Assembly (NCBI RefSeq): GCF_011397635.1
Contig: NC_064759.1
Location: 23,832,428-23,896,427 of the forward strand
DNA length: 64,000 bases
Reading direction: 5' to 3'
Source of the DNA: Epinephelus fuscoguttatus
Taxonomy: Eukaryota; Chordata; Actinopteri; Perciformes; Serranidae
Below the pieces are notes generated by a model, which searched no databases, was not told where the DNA came from, and worked only from the letters and a program-made list of their open reading frames with translations. The position numbers and the translations under genes are program-made. This document shows, in pieces, positions 12,301 through 25,347 of this stretch (within the stretch, counting starts at the first letter, position 1; every line of letters begins with the position of its first letter).

Positions 12301-15300
12301 TATCACCAGAGACAAGATCAGTACTAGGAGCAGCAACATGTCAATTAAAATTTCTGTTTTCTTTCATCAGGCCCTGAGCCAGCCACAGAGATGGTTTTCA
12401 GCAATGTTACAGAGTCTTCTCTCACTGTTTCCTGGTCCAAACCAAAGACCACATTCTCAGGCGTCAGGGTCACGTACACCAACATCATCACAGGTTTGTC
12501 AAAGGCCTGCCTTTATCAGTCAGTGTCTTTTTTTGTTTGGGTGTTAACTGTATCATTGTGATATTTGTGTTGTATCATCCTGCCAGGGGAGAGTCGCTTT
12601 GTGACCTTGGAGTCTCAGCAATCTTATGTGGTTCTGTCCAAACTGTCTGCTGGATCCTCCTACATTATCACTGTAACTACTACATACGGCAGAGCCCAGA
12701 GTGATGCTCTCACATCAGTCATCACCACAGGTATGCACCAAAATAAGCTCACTGTTATGTACAGCTGCCTTTTTTATTTAAGAATGTGAAAATACCAATA
12801 TAAGACCATATAAATTGTCTTTTCATGTAGTGCCCGCCCCTCCAACACATCTCCAAGTTGTCAATGTGACTGATACAAGAGCTTTGCTGCAATGGACACC
12901 CAGTCTGGGGAAAGTAGACCGCTTCATCATCAGCTACGAGTCCTCCAAGAGTGAGTGTGGCAACTTAACCTCATACCTACAGCACTAGTTAGGGCCTGTC
13001 ACAGTAATTATGTTATGAACAAACATGACAGAGGTCATGTCCATATATCATACGATACCGCTTGTTTACATAAGAATGCCACCAAAATTTTAGCCAACAT
13101 GATGCCAGAGTAAACAGCAGGGTTTGGCAATACTTTGTTGATGGAATGACTCTATCAGAGTCTGATTATCAACACCCACTCTTAAACGAGAACCGTGATG
13201 TGCAATACCAAACCCTTCCTGCACAAATGACCTCTTAGTTACTCAGCCTGACCAAGCAACACAGATCCATGACCTGACCCGAAACTGCATATCCTATAAT
13301 AAGCATGTGCTGCCCAAATAATTCAGTTAGGCAGCATGTTTAAGGTGATCCTTTTAGTACATGTCATACATGGCAAACTATGATAATATATTTTAAATCA
13401 AAGGTGAATCAGGAAAAACAATCTAAAAGAATATTTTTTGCTTATTCTCACATTATTCAGCAACACATCTCCACAGTTAGGGTGTCTATTAGTACCACAC
13501 ATGACTGAAGTGGCTCTCATATTCCAGCTGATGCAGAACACAGAGTTGACACGCAAAGTCAGCAGTCAGAGGATTAAAATGTTCATACATTAAATTATCA
13601 TTCTTTTCATTTTAATATACTTATTATCAAACACCCATGATCTGACACACATGTTCATTTTTAAACCTAGAACCAAACACACAAATAAAATTAAGACAAA
13701 ATACCACACACAAATGACTTTTTTTTGTGGATCACCTGCCAGATACTGGTCCGCATGTGGGATCTGCTCTCTATGCCCCTGTGTCAAATGTTTAATATTT
13801 ACTAAAGTGCAGATTTTGTTGACAGAGCCTAAGAGTTGCTTTTATTTATTGTTTTGTTTGTGTGGTTTTACTTTATTTGTGTTTAATTTATTTCAGATAT
13901 TTTCTTTTTTTTCCAATTCCTACATTTAAATCCTCTAAAGACTTAAAAGTTCATTATTCTTTGAAAGGGCATGCTAACATTATTAAAATACTATATGATC
14001 ATTATACCAGTGACATTAAGTGTTCTTAAAATGACAAAAACATACCAGTTATTTCTGGGACAATATATAAAAGTTGTTTTCATGACAGGTCAAGTGCTCA
14101 TGACTAAGCTAAGCATTCTCTCCTTCGTGCCACAGCTCCTAATGTGACAGTGACAGTGATGCTGTCTGGAAACTCAGTGGAACACCAGCTGAGAGGCCTG
14201 CAGAGAGGCACACTGTACACAGTCAAAGTCCTGAGCCAGAAGGACAGTCTCCAGAGCATGGCCATCTCAACCACATTTACTACCGCTAATGGTAAGTAGA
14301 GAGGGAGATAGAAAGTGAGATCAGGCTTGTTTATGTGCTGCAGAGTTTGTGTGGAAAGTGTGTGAACTAATTACTTGTGGATTTTTGTGCCTCTCAGTGG
14401 CTAAAGCCAACGAGGTGGGCGCTCGTTCTGCAGTGATCACATGGAGGACTTCCAGTGTTGTCTATTACAGCTACAGACTGATCTACCAGGTGGTAGGAGA
14501 GGAGGCAAAGGTGAGTAATATTCCCTCATCACTGGCACATACAGTACAAAGAGAGTGCAGATATTTACGGAGTTGCCTAATTTTGTGTGTTTTTCCGTGA
14601 ACACATTAGGAGGTGATCCTGGACCAATCAATCACAGAGTATAAGCTGACAGGGCTGTTGCCAATGTCACGCTATTATGTTCTGGTACAAGGCGAGAGAG
14701 AGGGACACTACACATCTATTGTTACCACAGAATTCATCACAGGTGTTGTATTTCATCTGACACAGTCCCTGCTTATTTATCTGCCCTACCAGTACTTTAT
14801 CACAACTAAGTCATTCTTTATTTGTCATCCCTTAGGCAAACTGCGTTTCCCCTACCCTACTGAGTGCTCTCAGGAGCTGCTGAATGGAGCTCTGGAGTCA
14901 GGAGAAGTGGATATCTACCCGCAAGGAAAAGAGGGAGGAGCGGTCAGAGTCTACTGTGACATGGAGACTGATGGAGGTGGCTGGACGGTGAGAAAAACTA
15001 CTGTTATCTGAAAGCTCTGAAAGTGGTATGGACATGAGTCACAAATTTGATGACTTTGGACTTGACTAGGCAAAACTGGACTTGGACTTGAACACCAATG
15101 ACTTATAACTCAACTGGACTTGAACCCTGTGACTTGAAAATGCTAGTAAGCCTCCCCCCAAGAGATTATAAAGATTACAAAGATTATAAAGTATGGTATC
15201 TAAAATCTTCGAATCATTCCAAATCCCTTCATTTCCTGAATCAACTAACACTAACACTAGGGATGCACCGAATATTCGGTAACCGAATATATTCGGCCGA

Positions 15301-17765
15301 ATATTGCAAAAAAACACACATTCGGTATTCGGTGGAATAAGTTAAAAGCAAGGCCGAATAATAGCAGCGAGTTTTGATAACGCAATCAAACAGCGTGCCG
15401 TGACGCACGGAGTAAAATGTCGGCAGTGTGGCAATCTGTCCCTCACTGCACTCACATTTTCGACTAAAAATAGTTTTGAGCGAGCGAAATAGGCAAACTC
15501 CGTCTTCTGTTATTGTTTTGGTTTGAGACCCCTAGCGGCAGAAACTTACATATTGCACATTTAAATCATTCAGCACGTTGCGCGAGCAGCCTACAGATTT
15601 CAACCAGCAGCAGAAACGAAAGGCGAATCCCACCGATTGTGGGTTGAACGGGGGTCACAGACACAGACAGTAATGTATTCCTGTCAAATACGGCGGCCAT
15701 CGGCTTACCGGCGACGGATAAGTCGGCTCCAATAATATCCTCTTCTTGGTGTGTGGACTGCCCAGAAGTACCTACATGAACAGCCGAGCCAGCCGAACAC
15801 AGGTATGTGACGTGTCAGAGGAGAAATGAGCCGTTCACGGCCCACAAACCTCACCGCACTTTAGGGACTGTTCTTTACTTATGAAGGGGAGGAGGGTGGC
15901 TGGTTGATTCTTATTTTATTAATTTATTTTAGTTTGATCCCCCCTATGTTTATCACTCATTGATGCTGCTTTTGAAGTATGAATAAGTCAATAAGTAATT
16001 TATTCCATTGAAATATCATTGATGTATTATAGAAAAGTGGTTTATCTTTTTATAAATGACAAAAGGCACATCTGCCTCATTTTCGCTGTGGTATTGTGAT
16101 ACTAATCAGAACCATGGTATTTTCATTGGTATCGTACAGTGGGATCCAATTTTGGTACTGTGACAACACTAATCTGGAGGGGGTTCATCTGCAAAAACTA
16201 ATGAAAAACTAAACAACGATATTCAGTATTCGGCACTCGGTATTCGGCCAAGCGTTTAATAATATTCGGCTTTGGCTTCGGCCACAAATTTTCATTTCGG
16301 TGCATCCCTAATTAACACTACTAATTCCTAACAAGTTGTGACTTAATACCCAAGATTCACTTTGTATGAACCAATCGCACAGCATGAAACTCAAAGTTAA
16401 GAATTTGGGACTTGTCAGTCCAGAGGATAGACTGTCTAATGAAGATGGACGATATGACAGCTCCCCAAAAGTGAAGCCAAAACATTTCAATTGCCCCCTA
16501 GTGGCTGGGTGCAGTAAATGTCATAAACCCCACCCCCTCCATGTTAGCAGGCAGTGCACATCAATTCATTTTTTTCTGTCAATTTAGGTAGTTCTTATCT
16601 CGCTGATGTATGTCCAAGTGTTTCACATCATAATTGACAGATGTGTGCTAGCAATGGTACTGCTCGTGGTCAGACAGGTGTCTGGACAGGAACTCAATAC
16701 CGCAGAGGTCGCTACTGTGTACACTCTAGCTCCAAATGACGTCACCAACTCAAGATGGCAGCAGCCATATCTGAATATTTTGGCTTTATTTTTGTACAGT
16801 GGGAGGAAATGCAGACACGTTGTCCATCTTTATATACAGTATGTGGTCCTGACTTGGGACTTGACTCGAAGCATGTCTTGACTTGAAACTTACTTATGAC
16901 TTACAAAACAGTGACTTGATCCCACATCTGAAAGACAATCTGATGTGTGTGTTTTAGGTGTTCCAGAGGAGAATGAATGGAAAGACAGATTTCTACAGAA
17001 CCTGGAGTGAATATAGCGCCGGCTTCGGAAACCTCAGCGAAGACTTCTGGCTCGGTACAGATGAAACAAGTTCTTGTCATCATCTGATCTGCATCAATAT
17101 GTAGAGATATTTTTAACAAATCAGCCTCAATCTTCATTTCTACCACTACCAGGAAATGAGCTTCTTCACAACCTGACCAGTGTCGGCCCTGTGAGTCTGA
17201 GAGTGGATATGCGATCTGGAAACGACACCGCTTACGCTCACTACGCCAACTTCTCCATTGATTCAGAGGAGAGGCACTATACTATCACCGTGTCTGGCTA
17301 CACTGGAACTGCAGGTGAAAACTTTACCAAACATACGCAGCATTATAGTACAGTAAATACCTGACTATTCATACCTCAATGTCACTATTTCTCTGTCAGG
17401 CGACTCCATGAGGTACCATACTGGACGTCCATTCTCAACCCGAGACAAGAACCCTGATCCTCTGGGGATCCACTGTGCCAGGGCCTACATGGGAGGCTGG
17501 TGGTACAAGAACTGCTACAAGACCAACCTCAACGGTCTTTTCGGCATCAACAGTAATAACCAGGTACAATTCCTCTCTCTACCTAATGGACCTAAACACA
17601 TTTTATCTTCAGTGAAACAGCACACTAACCAAATACCATCACGTTTATGTTTCTGTTCTGATACAGGGAATAGTCTGGATAGACTGGAAAGGAAAAGACT
17701 CCTCCATTCCCTTCACCGAGATGAAATTCAGACCATCCAGGTTCTCTCCTGCAACTCATGGCTAA
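9339..17765 (+). CDS. tnxb: Tenascin-X-like extracellular matrix protein (1167 aa, 14 coding exons)
   Basis: Coding exons: 9339-10086 (exon opens at 9209), 10181-10279, 11067-12260, 12371-12493, 12587-12730, 12831-12950, 14136-14291, 14398-14510, 14610-14742, 14836-14987, 16958-17054, 17153-17314, 17400-17563, 17667-17765. The phases join and total 3504 nt. Visible in order: a signal peptide ([19 protein letters not shown]), a Thr/Pro/Lys-rich stretch, one EGF-like tenascin repeat ([18 protein letters not shown]), a long Lys/Thr-rich region, four FN3 domains, and a C-terminal fibrinogen-like globe ([33 protein letters not shown]). Tenascins are secreted matrix glycoproteins, and tenascin-X organises collagen. 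This version is unusual: one EGF repeat and four FN3 domains, against many of each in mammalian TNXB. Assignment to X rests on the fibrinogen tail plus the adjacent cyp21a2. Tenascin-R, -C or -N are less likely because they carry longer EGF arrays. Confidence 0.85.
10366..10992. repeat. MITE-like repeat in tnxb intron
   Basis: The left end AAGGTCTGGTATGTAGGATTT is inverted at the right end (AAATCTTACGCACAGTTCCTT) with mismatches. Inside, a segment near 10640-10695 (ACCTCTGCACATAATTTGGC) is repeated near 10840-10885, so the element carries an internal duplication. It is a dispersed fish repeat of unassigned superfamily. Confidence 0.5.
15030..16915. repeat. Older GACTTG-rich repeat and other repeats, split by a hAT-like insertion
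   Basis: Words such as GACTTGACTTGGAC recur at 15050-15150 and again at 16850-16915, on either side of the hAT-like element, as if one older repeat had been interrupted. A further dispersed repeat appears to lie at about 16425-16850. Both sit in the intron that splits the fibrinogen domain of tnxb. Confidence 0.45.
15258..16310. mobile_element. Non-autonomous hAT-like DNA transposon (1053 bp)
   Basis: Terminal inverted repeats TAGGGATGCACCGAA and TTCGGTGCATCCCTA are perfect over 15 bases and continue as imperfect ATTCGG-rich subterminal repeats. The flanks ACTAACAC (15250-15257) and ATTAACAC (16311-16318) match at 7 of 8 positions, giving the 8-bp target duplication typical of hAT elements. 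There is no transposase frame, so it needs a partner element to move. Confidence 0.85.
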
Positions 17766-18147
17766 AGATACAGTCTTCATACGTCTGACAGAGAATTTAA
17801 GTGCCAGAAATCCACAAAACAGTGGATCTCACAGTTGCTGCATGTAGCTTTCCAACTGAATTGCATGTACAGTGGTTTTGATAGTTGTAACAACAGCTAT
17901 CAGTACATTTGATTCAAGATTGTGTACGATTTTTTTTTCTGATTTTTTTTCTGTTTCTTTTTTTTTCTGGAAATATACCAAAAGAGTGGAGAAATGTTTT
18001 ATTGCAACTTTTTGTATCTTACTGTTCTGCCTGACCCGTCTATTTCAACACAGTTTGTTTTTTGACTCAAATACCTTCTTGTGCACCACCATGGTATGCC
18101 ACACCCACTACTACTGTAATTGAATATGCACTGTCTCACTCCATTGG

Positions 18148-18153
18148 AATAAA
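18148..18153 (+). other. Polyadenylation signal of tnxb
   Basis: AATAAA lies 380 bases after the tnxb stop codon and about 340 bases before the TATA-like box of cyp21a2. The spacing puts the two genes head-to-tail on the same strand. Confidence 0.6.
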
Positions 18154-18487
18154 TGTGGCTAATGTGGGTCTGAAGTGTCGTTCTTTTCGTTTTGTAAAAG
18201 CGAATTAAAACAACCAAATCCTTTGACGGGAAACAGTTTCTTCATTCCCTGCGCTACAAGATAAACTAATGGCTGCATGACTGATCGTCGTGTCAGCTGT
18301 GACGTGTTATCCTGTTATCATGCCCTTCTACAAGTTTTAGCCATGTTTATCACTCTGTCTCTTGTTATATGTGTTGCAGTCATCACAGTATCAGATATGT
18401 TGACCTACAAAATATTTAGACGTCCTTGAATTTAGTGGAAACACCAACACTGTGTCAAGCTGATGGGCAAAGAGACTGATGTGAAGA

Positions 18488-18497
18488 CTATAAATGG
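18488..18497 (+). promoter_or_regulatory. TATA-like box of cyp21a2
   Basis: CTATAAATGG lies about 60 bases upstream of the proposed start codon. A TCAAGC word at 18457-18462 is a loose match to half sites for SF-1, the usual activator of steroidogenic genes; that match is weak and is inference only. Confidence 0.45.
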
Positions 18498-18553
18498 GGC
18501 AGGCAGTGTGCTGACCAACTTTCTGAAGGGGGGAACTAGCAAGACAACACAAA

Positions 18554-21500
18554 ATGGCAATAGAAATATCAGTGATCACTGTGGGAGCTGTGTTGCTAGT
18601 TGCGCTGCTGTTGATTTGCATTTTGGGTCAGAGAGACAAATCTTTAAAAGAAGATCGCAAGGGAGGCAAGTCTAAAGGTAATTATTTGTCGTCTTTAAAT
18701 ATGTATATCTGAAAATAGTGCTGTCCCAAATACTATAATAATAATTCTGGGCATAGAAGTTTAAGTGTGAAATGTGAAAGCACTTAAAATATTGTGTCAA
18801 TCAGCAACTTTCTTAGCATGCAGGTAGCAGTAACATTAGCCATAATAGCTCAAAAAATAATAATACTTTGCAATACGAGTCCGCTGTTACTTACAGCTTT
18901 CAGGTGATTTGCCAAAATAGTTGTAGATTTGTGATACGCCAGTTTCCCTTTGGCTTATCTGGCACTCAAATTTTAGGGGGTCGTCTTTTGCAAATGTTGA
19001 TACTACTCCAGGCACTTGAATTTCTTGGTATCTTGCTAGCTTATAGGGTGTGGTCAAACTGTCCCAGTTTCAGTAGTGCTGGACTGATATTAGAAAAGCA
19101 TCGGTCTGAATCAAAAAAATATCACTAAGTTTAAATGTCCTTGTCTGAAAATAACTACAAATAATTCATGTTAATGCAAAATGAATAATGAAGGAGAAGT
19201 ATTTTTTAATTTATGGGGTATTTGAGATGTTCTGGGTAATATGATATCCAATACACTGAGCTGTAGTATAACTATAACCATGGCAACAACTGAAGCTTCG
19301 AAGCATTCAGGTCAGCCCCAAATAACAATATAATGATTAATGAATGGGACATTTTGCCAACACATGAAAAACTAGTACACCACTGAACCTGATTACTTCA
19401 TCTCATGGATTACTGTGATTACTGCTCATTCTTTCTGTGTTTTACCTTTCTCTTTCTCAACTCTTTCTTCCAGTAGTTGAATCTGGACTGCTGCAGTACG
19501 TCTATCAGTTCCTTCCCTGCTCCTCTTCTCCTTCCCTCCCAGGTCCTCCCAGTCTCCTCCTCATAGGCAATATGATGGAGCTGACACACGACCATCTGCC
19601 AATTCACCTGACTGATCTGGCACGGCGGTACGGAAACATCTACCGCCTGAAATGCGGAAACACAAGTAATCATCTCATTTTGGATTCATCATTTTGAATA
19701 ACTCTTACCATAATACATGTTGATACAAAAACAAAAACTTTTTTGTAGAAGGTACAAAACTTGGTTGCGTTTTTCAGCCATGGTGGTACTTAACAGTACT
19801 GAAGTCATAAGAGAAGCACTGGTGAAAAAATGGTCAGACTTTGCTGGGAGACCAGTTTCATACACAGGTAAACAACTCAAATGTCTTTTGCAATAATAGT
19901 ATGCATACATATATTATGTACTTATTACTTCTCCTGACTCGTATCAGGTAATATTGTGTCTGGGGGAGGACACACCATCTCTCTGGGGGACTATAATGAG
20001 GAGTGGAGGGCACATCGTCGTCTCGTCCACAGTGCTCTGCAGCGTTGCTGCCATCAATCGTTGCAAGAAGTGATTGAGAGACAGGCACTGCATCTGAGAC
20101 AGGTACAGGACACTAGTGGACAATATAGTGATTTATCTTAATAACATAATGGCCTGTAATGTGAGAGCAGAGATCCATCCAAATGTTGGGGTATTTCCAG
20201 AGCGATTACATGAAGAGATAAAGCATGGTTTGTTCACTGTTTAGGTTTTGATGGACTATCAGGGCGATGCTGTAGATCTCTCAGAGGATTTCACAGTGGC
20301 AGCCAGTAATGTCATCACCACTTTGGCTTTTGGGAAAGAAGTGAGTATCTTTCCTCCCACAGCTCAGTCTGTGCCTCTGACTATCTGAGACTGATTGCAT
20401 AATCTGCTTCCTGTCAATGTTGTGGTTGTGGTAGACCAGTGCTTGGTTGCCTATTTATGTTGGGAACTGGGCATGTTTACAGTTTAAGTTGCCCTTTTTC
20501 AAGGCGTGCATTACATAAGGGCATTCATAATATGCCATTCTGTTACTGGACAGCGTGTTTCATTGGCTAAAATATAAAACTCTGTGTTTTCTAGTATGAC
20601 AAGAGCTCTCTGGAGCTGCAGCAGCTGCACAGCTGTCTGAATGAGATTGTTGGTCTGTGGGGCTCCTCCTGGATTTCTGCTCTGGACTCCTTCCCACTGC
20701 TAAGAGTCAGTAAATATTCACTCTCTGGACTGTAGATCACAGAATTAAATTTCACAAATTAAAGGAGCACTACATCCACAGAATTACCATTTGTATAACC
20801 TTGAATTTATGAAGAAAACTTTTTGTATGTTTGTTTTTCAACAGCAAAAATATATCAAAACATCAGTTTACAAACTCTCATACAACTTGTGCAGTATAAT
20901 CCAAGTCTCGTTTATCCAGTCATATACTCAGTACTTTCCAAACACATGACTTTTCTCTGAAAAAGCTTTGTATTGGAGTCTGGTTTTGAAGAACGCAGTT
21001 AAGTTTTACTTTCAGTTCATTTTTAAACAGTGAGGTTTTAGCAAAAGTGAACGTTTGTGCTAAGCGTTCAACTTGATAAATGAGTCTTGGACTATACTGC
21101 ACAAGTTTTATGAGAGTTTGGAACAAATGTTTTGATATATTTTTGTTGCTGCTAAACATGGTCTCCAATCAATCAATAAATCAATATATTTGGCAACCTC
21201 CATGGAAACATGAGAGAAACATTTTTTTCACGAATTCAAGATAACGCAGCATAATGAAGTGATATTCTAATGGTCCCTCTGCGGGTGAAGTATTCCTGGA
21301 ACTCATTTGTTCTCTTGTAGAAATTACCCAATCCTGTGTTTTCCCGTCTCCTAAAAGAAGTGGCCAAGAGGGATGAAATTATAAGAGAACACCTCAACAC
21401 TTACAAGGTGAGAAAAGGAAACGCCAAAGAATAAAAAGTTATGAAAAATTTACACAGAGGTCTAATTATGCTAAGTGCTCAGGTCACACGTAACAAAAAA

Positions 21501-23172
21501 TGACAAAATCACACAAGATAAATCAAGCAGTTATGATTATAAGCCCAACACATAAACAGTCTGCTCGGATATATTTTGTACCCCAAGATAGATATTATGA
21601 AGAATAAATTTACATCACAGACACCTTTCAAAACCACGTTAATTTTATGTGTGTGCATCCAGAAAAGTGGATGAATCTCAGCTGTATTTTCCTACATTGT
21701 TGATTTTAATCATCTGCTTTATTATCTGTGCAGTCACAGGACAAAAAAAATGAGGATGCCATCACAGGATCCCTCCTCCATGGCCTCGACAAACAGAACA
21801 CAGAACATGGAGTGGTAAGCGCATAGAAAAGTAATACCAGGGGATCAATTTGAAATATACTGGGAGTCTATCTAATTTAACGCAAGACTAGAACTGGCAC
21901 TGAAAATGTAGTCTACTAAATGAAATGTCTTTGTGTCTCCAGCTCCTGACAGATGTTCATGTTCACATGGCCACTGTGGACCTCCTCATCGGGGGAACAG
22001 AGACTGCTGCAGCCTGGCTGAACTGGACTGTGGCGTTCCTCTTACACAGACCAGAGGCAAGGAATATCACTTAACATTAAAAAACATATTTACACATATG
22101 GAAGTTTATCTCAGTGTGTCTCTCCTCTCTTACTTCCATCTTCAGGTGCAGACAAAGGTGTATGAGGAGCTGTGCACAGTGCTTGAGGGACAATACCCCA
22201 AGTACAGTGACAGGCACAGACTTCCTGTCCTGTGCGCTCTAATTAGCGAGGTGCTCAGACTCAGGCCTGTTGCCCCGTTGGCGGTGCCGCACAGAGCCGT
22301 CAGAGACAGCAGGTCAGCTGAACGACAATATGCAGGATCCCTGGGGTTTTTAACCAGAAGTCTGGGGAACCCTAGGGATCCTTGAGAGTTTTCGGGCAAC
22401 ACAAGAAAAAGAGAAACAGTTTATTTTCGCTATTAAACTCACTACAGAAGTGAAACCATTGTGAGCAAGAGTCAAAAGAGTAACTATTCTGATCACAGGT
22501 TTCAAGTAGATACACTAGAAAGCACCAAATGTGTCTAAAGGTGTTGTTTTCAGAGTTTCTTATTTGCATCTGAATCCAGATCTGCAAAAAAGGAGTATAT
22601 AATAGTTCTATCATATAAAGTGTGTAGCTATATTGATAAACTTGGGTCCTGTCAGTCAGCAAGTATACACAAAAGCCATTTGTATGGACGCTAACACTGT
22701 TTTTATGACCCTCACGTGCCTTAAGTATTGCAGGTTACTTCATCCCTAAGAACACAGTCATCATTCCTAATCTTTTTGGAGCTCACCATGACCCTGCAGT
22801 TTGGTCTGACCCGTACAGCTTCAAACCAGGTATACTGCTCTGACTGTGAGGTGAAGTGCATTCCTTTCACTTGGCTCAGCAGATCTCAAACACAGTAGCT
22901 ACTTTCTCTCTCTTTCAGAGCGCTTTCTGGAAGGAGGAGGAGGCTCCACTCGTGCCCTGATCCCTTTCGGAGGGGGGGCTCGGCTCTGCTTGGGGGAGTC
23001 TGTCGCCAAAATGGAGCTCTTTCTGTTCACTGCCTACTTGCTGAGAGATTTCAAGTTTGTCCTTCCGGAGAGCGAGGCCTCTCTGCCAGACCTGAGAGGA
23101 GTTGCTAGTGTTGTACTAAAGGTCAAGTCCTACGCAGTTGTAGCACTACCAAGACCTGTGGCTAATCCCTGA
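18554..23172 (+). CDS. cyp21a2: Steroid 21-hydroxylase, cytochrome P450 family 21 (524 aa, 12 exons)
   Basis: Exons: 18554-18677, 19474-19665, 19778-19867, 19948-20102, 20245-20340, 20595-20705, 21321-21407, 21734-21814, 21943-22056, 22146-22312, 22726-22829, 22919-23172; 1575 nt in frame. P450 21 hydroxylates progesterone and 17-hydroxyprogesterone at C21 in the ER for corticosteroid synthesis. Visible: an N-terminal membrane anchor ([14 protein letters not shown]), a proline hinge ([11 protein letters not shown]), the I-helix oxygen-binding motif (LIGGTETAA), the K-helix ExxR (EVLRLRP), a segment close to human CYP21 (SIAGY..P..TVIIPNL) and the heme-cysteine loop [10 protein letters not shown]. 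The length is close to the mammalian 495 plus a longer N-terminus. Intron 9 appears to use a GC donor (CCAGAG, then GCAAGG). CYP17 is the nearest alternative; the SIAGY segment and the tnxb neighbour favour CYP21. Confidence 0.9.
20843..21150. mobile_element. Palindromic MITE in cyp21a2 intron 6
   Basis: The left arm (AGCAAAAATATATCAAAACA onward) is matched in reverse by the right arm ending TTTTGATATATTTTTGTTGCT. The arms are roughly 75-80 bases long with scattered mismatches. The element has no coding capacity and is a typical fold-back MITE of unassigned superfamily. Confidence 0.7.
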
Positions 23173-24889
23173 ACCACAGAGGGTTTACTGCCTGTTGCTT
23201 AAAATCTATGCAAGATTTTTTTTACTTTTATATGTGCAAATAATAACAAAACCTTCGTGTGTGTGTTTCTCATCAATATTTCTTCTATGTTCTATTCTAA
23301 TTAAAATGGGCTGTTAATTGTTTCATAATGCTGAATTTATGACAGCTATTTCTTTGATTATCTCTAAATAAACCCAGGACAGACCCTTGATTTATTTATT
23401 TCTTATATAGAGGCAAAGCAAACTTTTTAAAGTTACATATATGAAAATATGAGCCTCAAGGTAACCACTGAAGGGGGGATTTACAAGAATGGTCAATCAG
23501 ATGATGTGATTTCTCCAGAATGGAAAGAGAAAGTGTGGAGCCGTCAGAAGGAAAGCATTAACCAAACAAATGCTGTTCAAGTGGAGCTGCCTGCAAATCA
23601 AAACCTGGGTTTGTAGTTAGTTAGTACACTGAAACTGATCAAGTACTTGGTAGTTTATGAGAAGAAGCATATCTGTCCGACAGCACCACCCAGTGGACAA
23701 ACACTGAACATGCTACAGAAAGCGACAACTACCCTCCTGCGTAAATGTTCCACAGACCTTCGGGTTATCACTCTTCATCAGTGGGTTAGAGACACTTCTT
23801 GTAAAGGTGTTTGTATTAATACTATAAATAGCCATCTGATGATAGATACAAGTGATAACTGGTGCTTCTAGAAGGTGTTAATTCAACATGTGGCAGTGGC
23901 AGAAAATGTCACATAAAAGGCACAGAGTGTAGGCTATAGTGCACATGATGCATTCATTTGTGCAGAGGCCACAGTTTTGTACAAAGTTGAAGAGTTTACA
24001 TGAGGAGAAGAACGTGGGCCTCTCATGAGTTTCCTTCATGTCATTTCCTGAACATGTGTTTTTAGATACATGCATTTGGAGGATTTAGCAATAAGTGAGG
24101 GAATCAGTGAGAGGACATATTGTGAGAGAAGGATGGTTTTCATTTCAGTGTTAAGACTCTGTCTTCTTTGTCTCACGCAGGCAGCAGCTGGACTTCAGTC
24201 ATTTGGTAATTATACAAAAATAGAAAATCTTGTTAATCTGTTGTATATTTGTTTTGGGTTCTGACTTAAATAACTCTAAGCTCTCTAACCTTTTTAACAA
24301 AAGCTGACGTGAAAGATTAAATTTCCACCCATTCAAAATAATCTGATTAAACTAAATGCTTACAGCAAAAATGTGAAAATAAAGTCTGAATATCAAGTGT
24401 GGCATTAAACAAGGCTGGACAGAGAGCTAGTATTAAAATTAAGTAAAATACTGGGGTTTTACTCAAGTTCAAGTACAGGTAAACTTATTTTGGAAAAAAA
24501 TGCACTTAGATAAAAGTAAATAGTAGGTTTATTAAAATGTACTCCAAGTAAATAGTACTGTGTTAGAGTTTTAAAAAGTCAAGGGGGGCAATGAAATAAT
24601 TGTATATGATAATGTGATGTGATAGATCTATTACAGTAAAAAACACATTTAGGCTACAAAGTAGGCTACAGTGCATTAAGATGACCACAAACACCTTAGA
24701 CCACAGTGCAGTCATGTTCAAGCAGTAAATGTCTTTTCTATAGACAGCACTTTGCTGCCTGCGTATACACCTGATATCAATTACACCACCACCTTCCTGT
24801 GGGAATGTTTGCAGAGAAGGGGACAAAACTCTATTAAACAAATAACAGGCAGTAAATGACAACTGGATACCTCAGTGGGTGCAACATTA
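23173..24889. other. cyp21a2 3' untranslated region and intergenic DNA
   Basis: AATAAA at 23367-23372 is a likely polyadenylation signal for cyp21a2. After about 23400 I see no supported gene; short frames on either strand lack splice partners. Confidence 0.45.
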
Positions 24890-24891
24890 CG

Positions 24892-25311
24892 GGGGAACTA
24901 CACCCATTTTCACAATGTATACATGTTATTCCTAGGGTCTACAACAGTCCAAAAATATAAGTAGCTATGACCAACTGTCTTCCAAATCCAAAAATGCTAA
25001 AACTCAGATTTGTGATGTAATGAGGGTTAAAGGTGTGTATAAAGTCTGGAGCTGCTTCATCGACAATTAAGTGGGAAAGCTGTTAGAGATTAAACTGAGA
25101 GTATCCAGGAGAATGTTCTGAGTATATGGGTACATTTTTTGTTTCAGGACTGAGAACATTACAATAGAATAAAGTTCATTTGGGTATAAAATAGAAAATC
25201 ATTCTGCACGTCCATTCATTGTCCATGGAAACTCCAGACTTTATACATGGCGACATCCCAGCTTTGAGACTGCTTATTTGGTTTCTGGCTTTGAGATAGA
25301 GAAGCTCATAG
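24892..25311 (+). repeat. Interspersed repeat, copy 1 of a two-copy family
   Basis: It begins GGGGAACTACACC and shares long collinear stretches with 38012-38404, for example GTATATGGGTACATTTT and the ending TGGCTTTGAGA(T/G)AGA. The two copies have diverged by substitutions and small indels, so this is an old dispersed repeat. The family is not assigned. Confidence 0.65.
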
Positions 25312-25347
25312 AAACTAGGCCTTGGAAATAACATTGGAGTTTTAATT

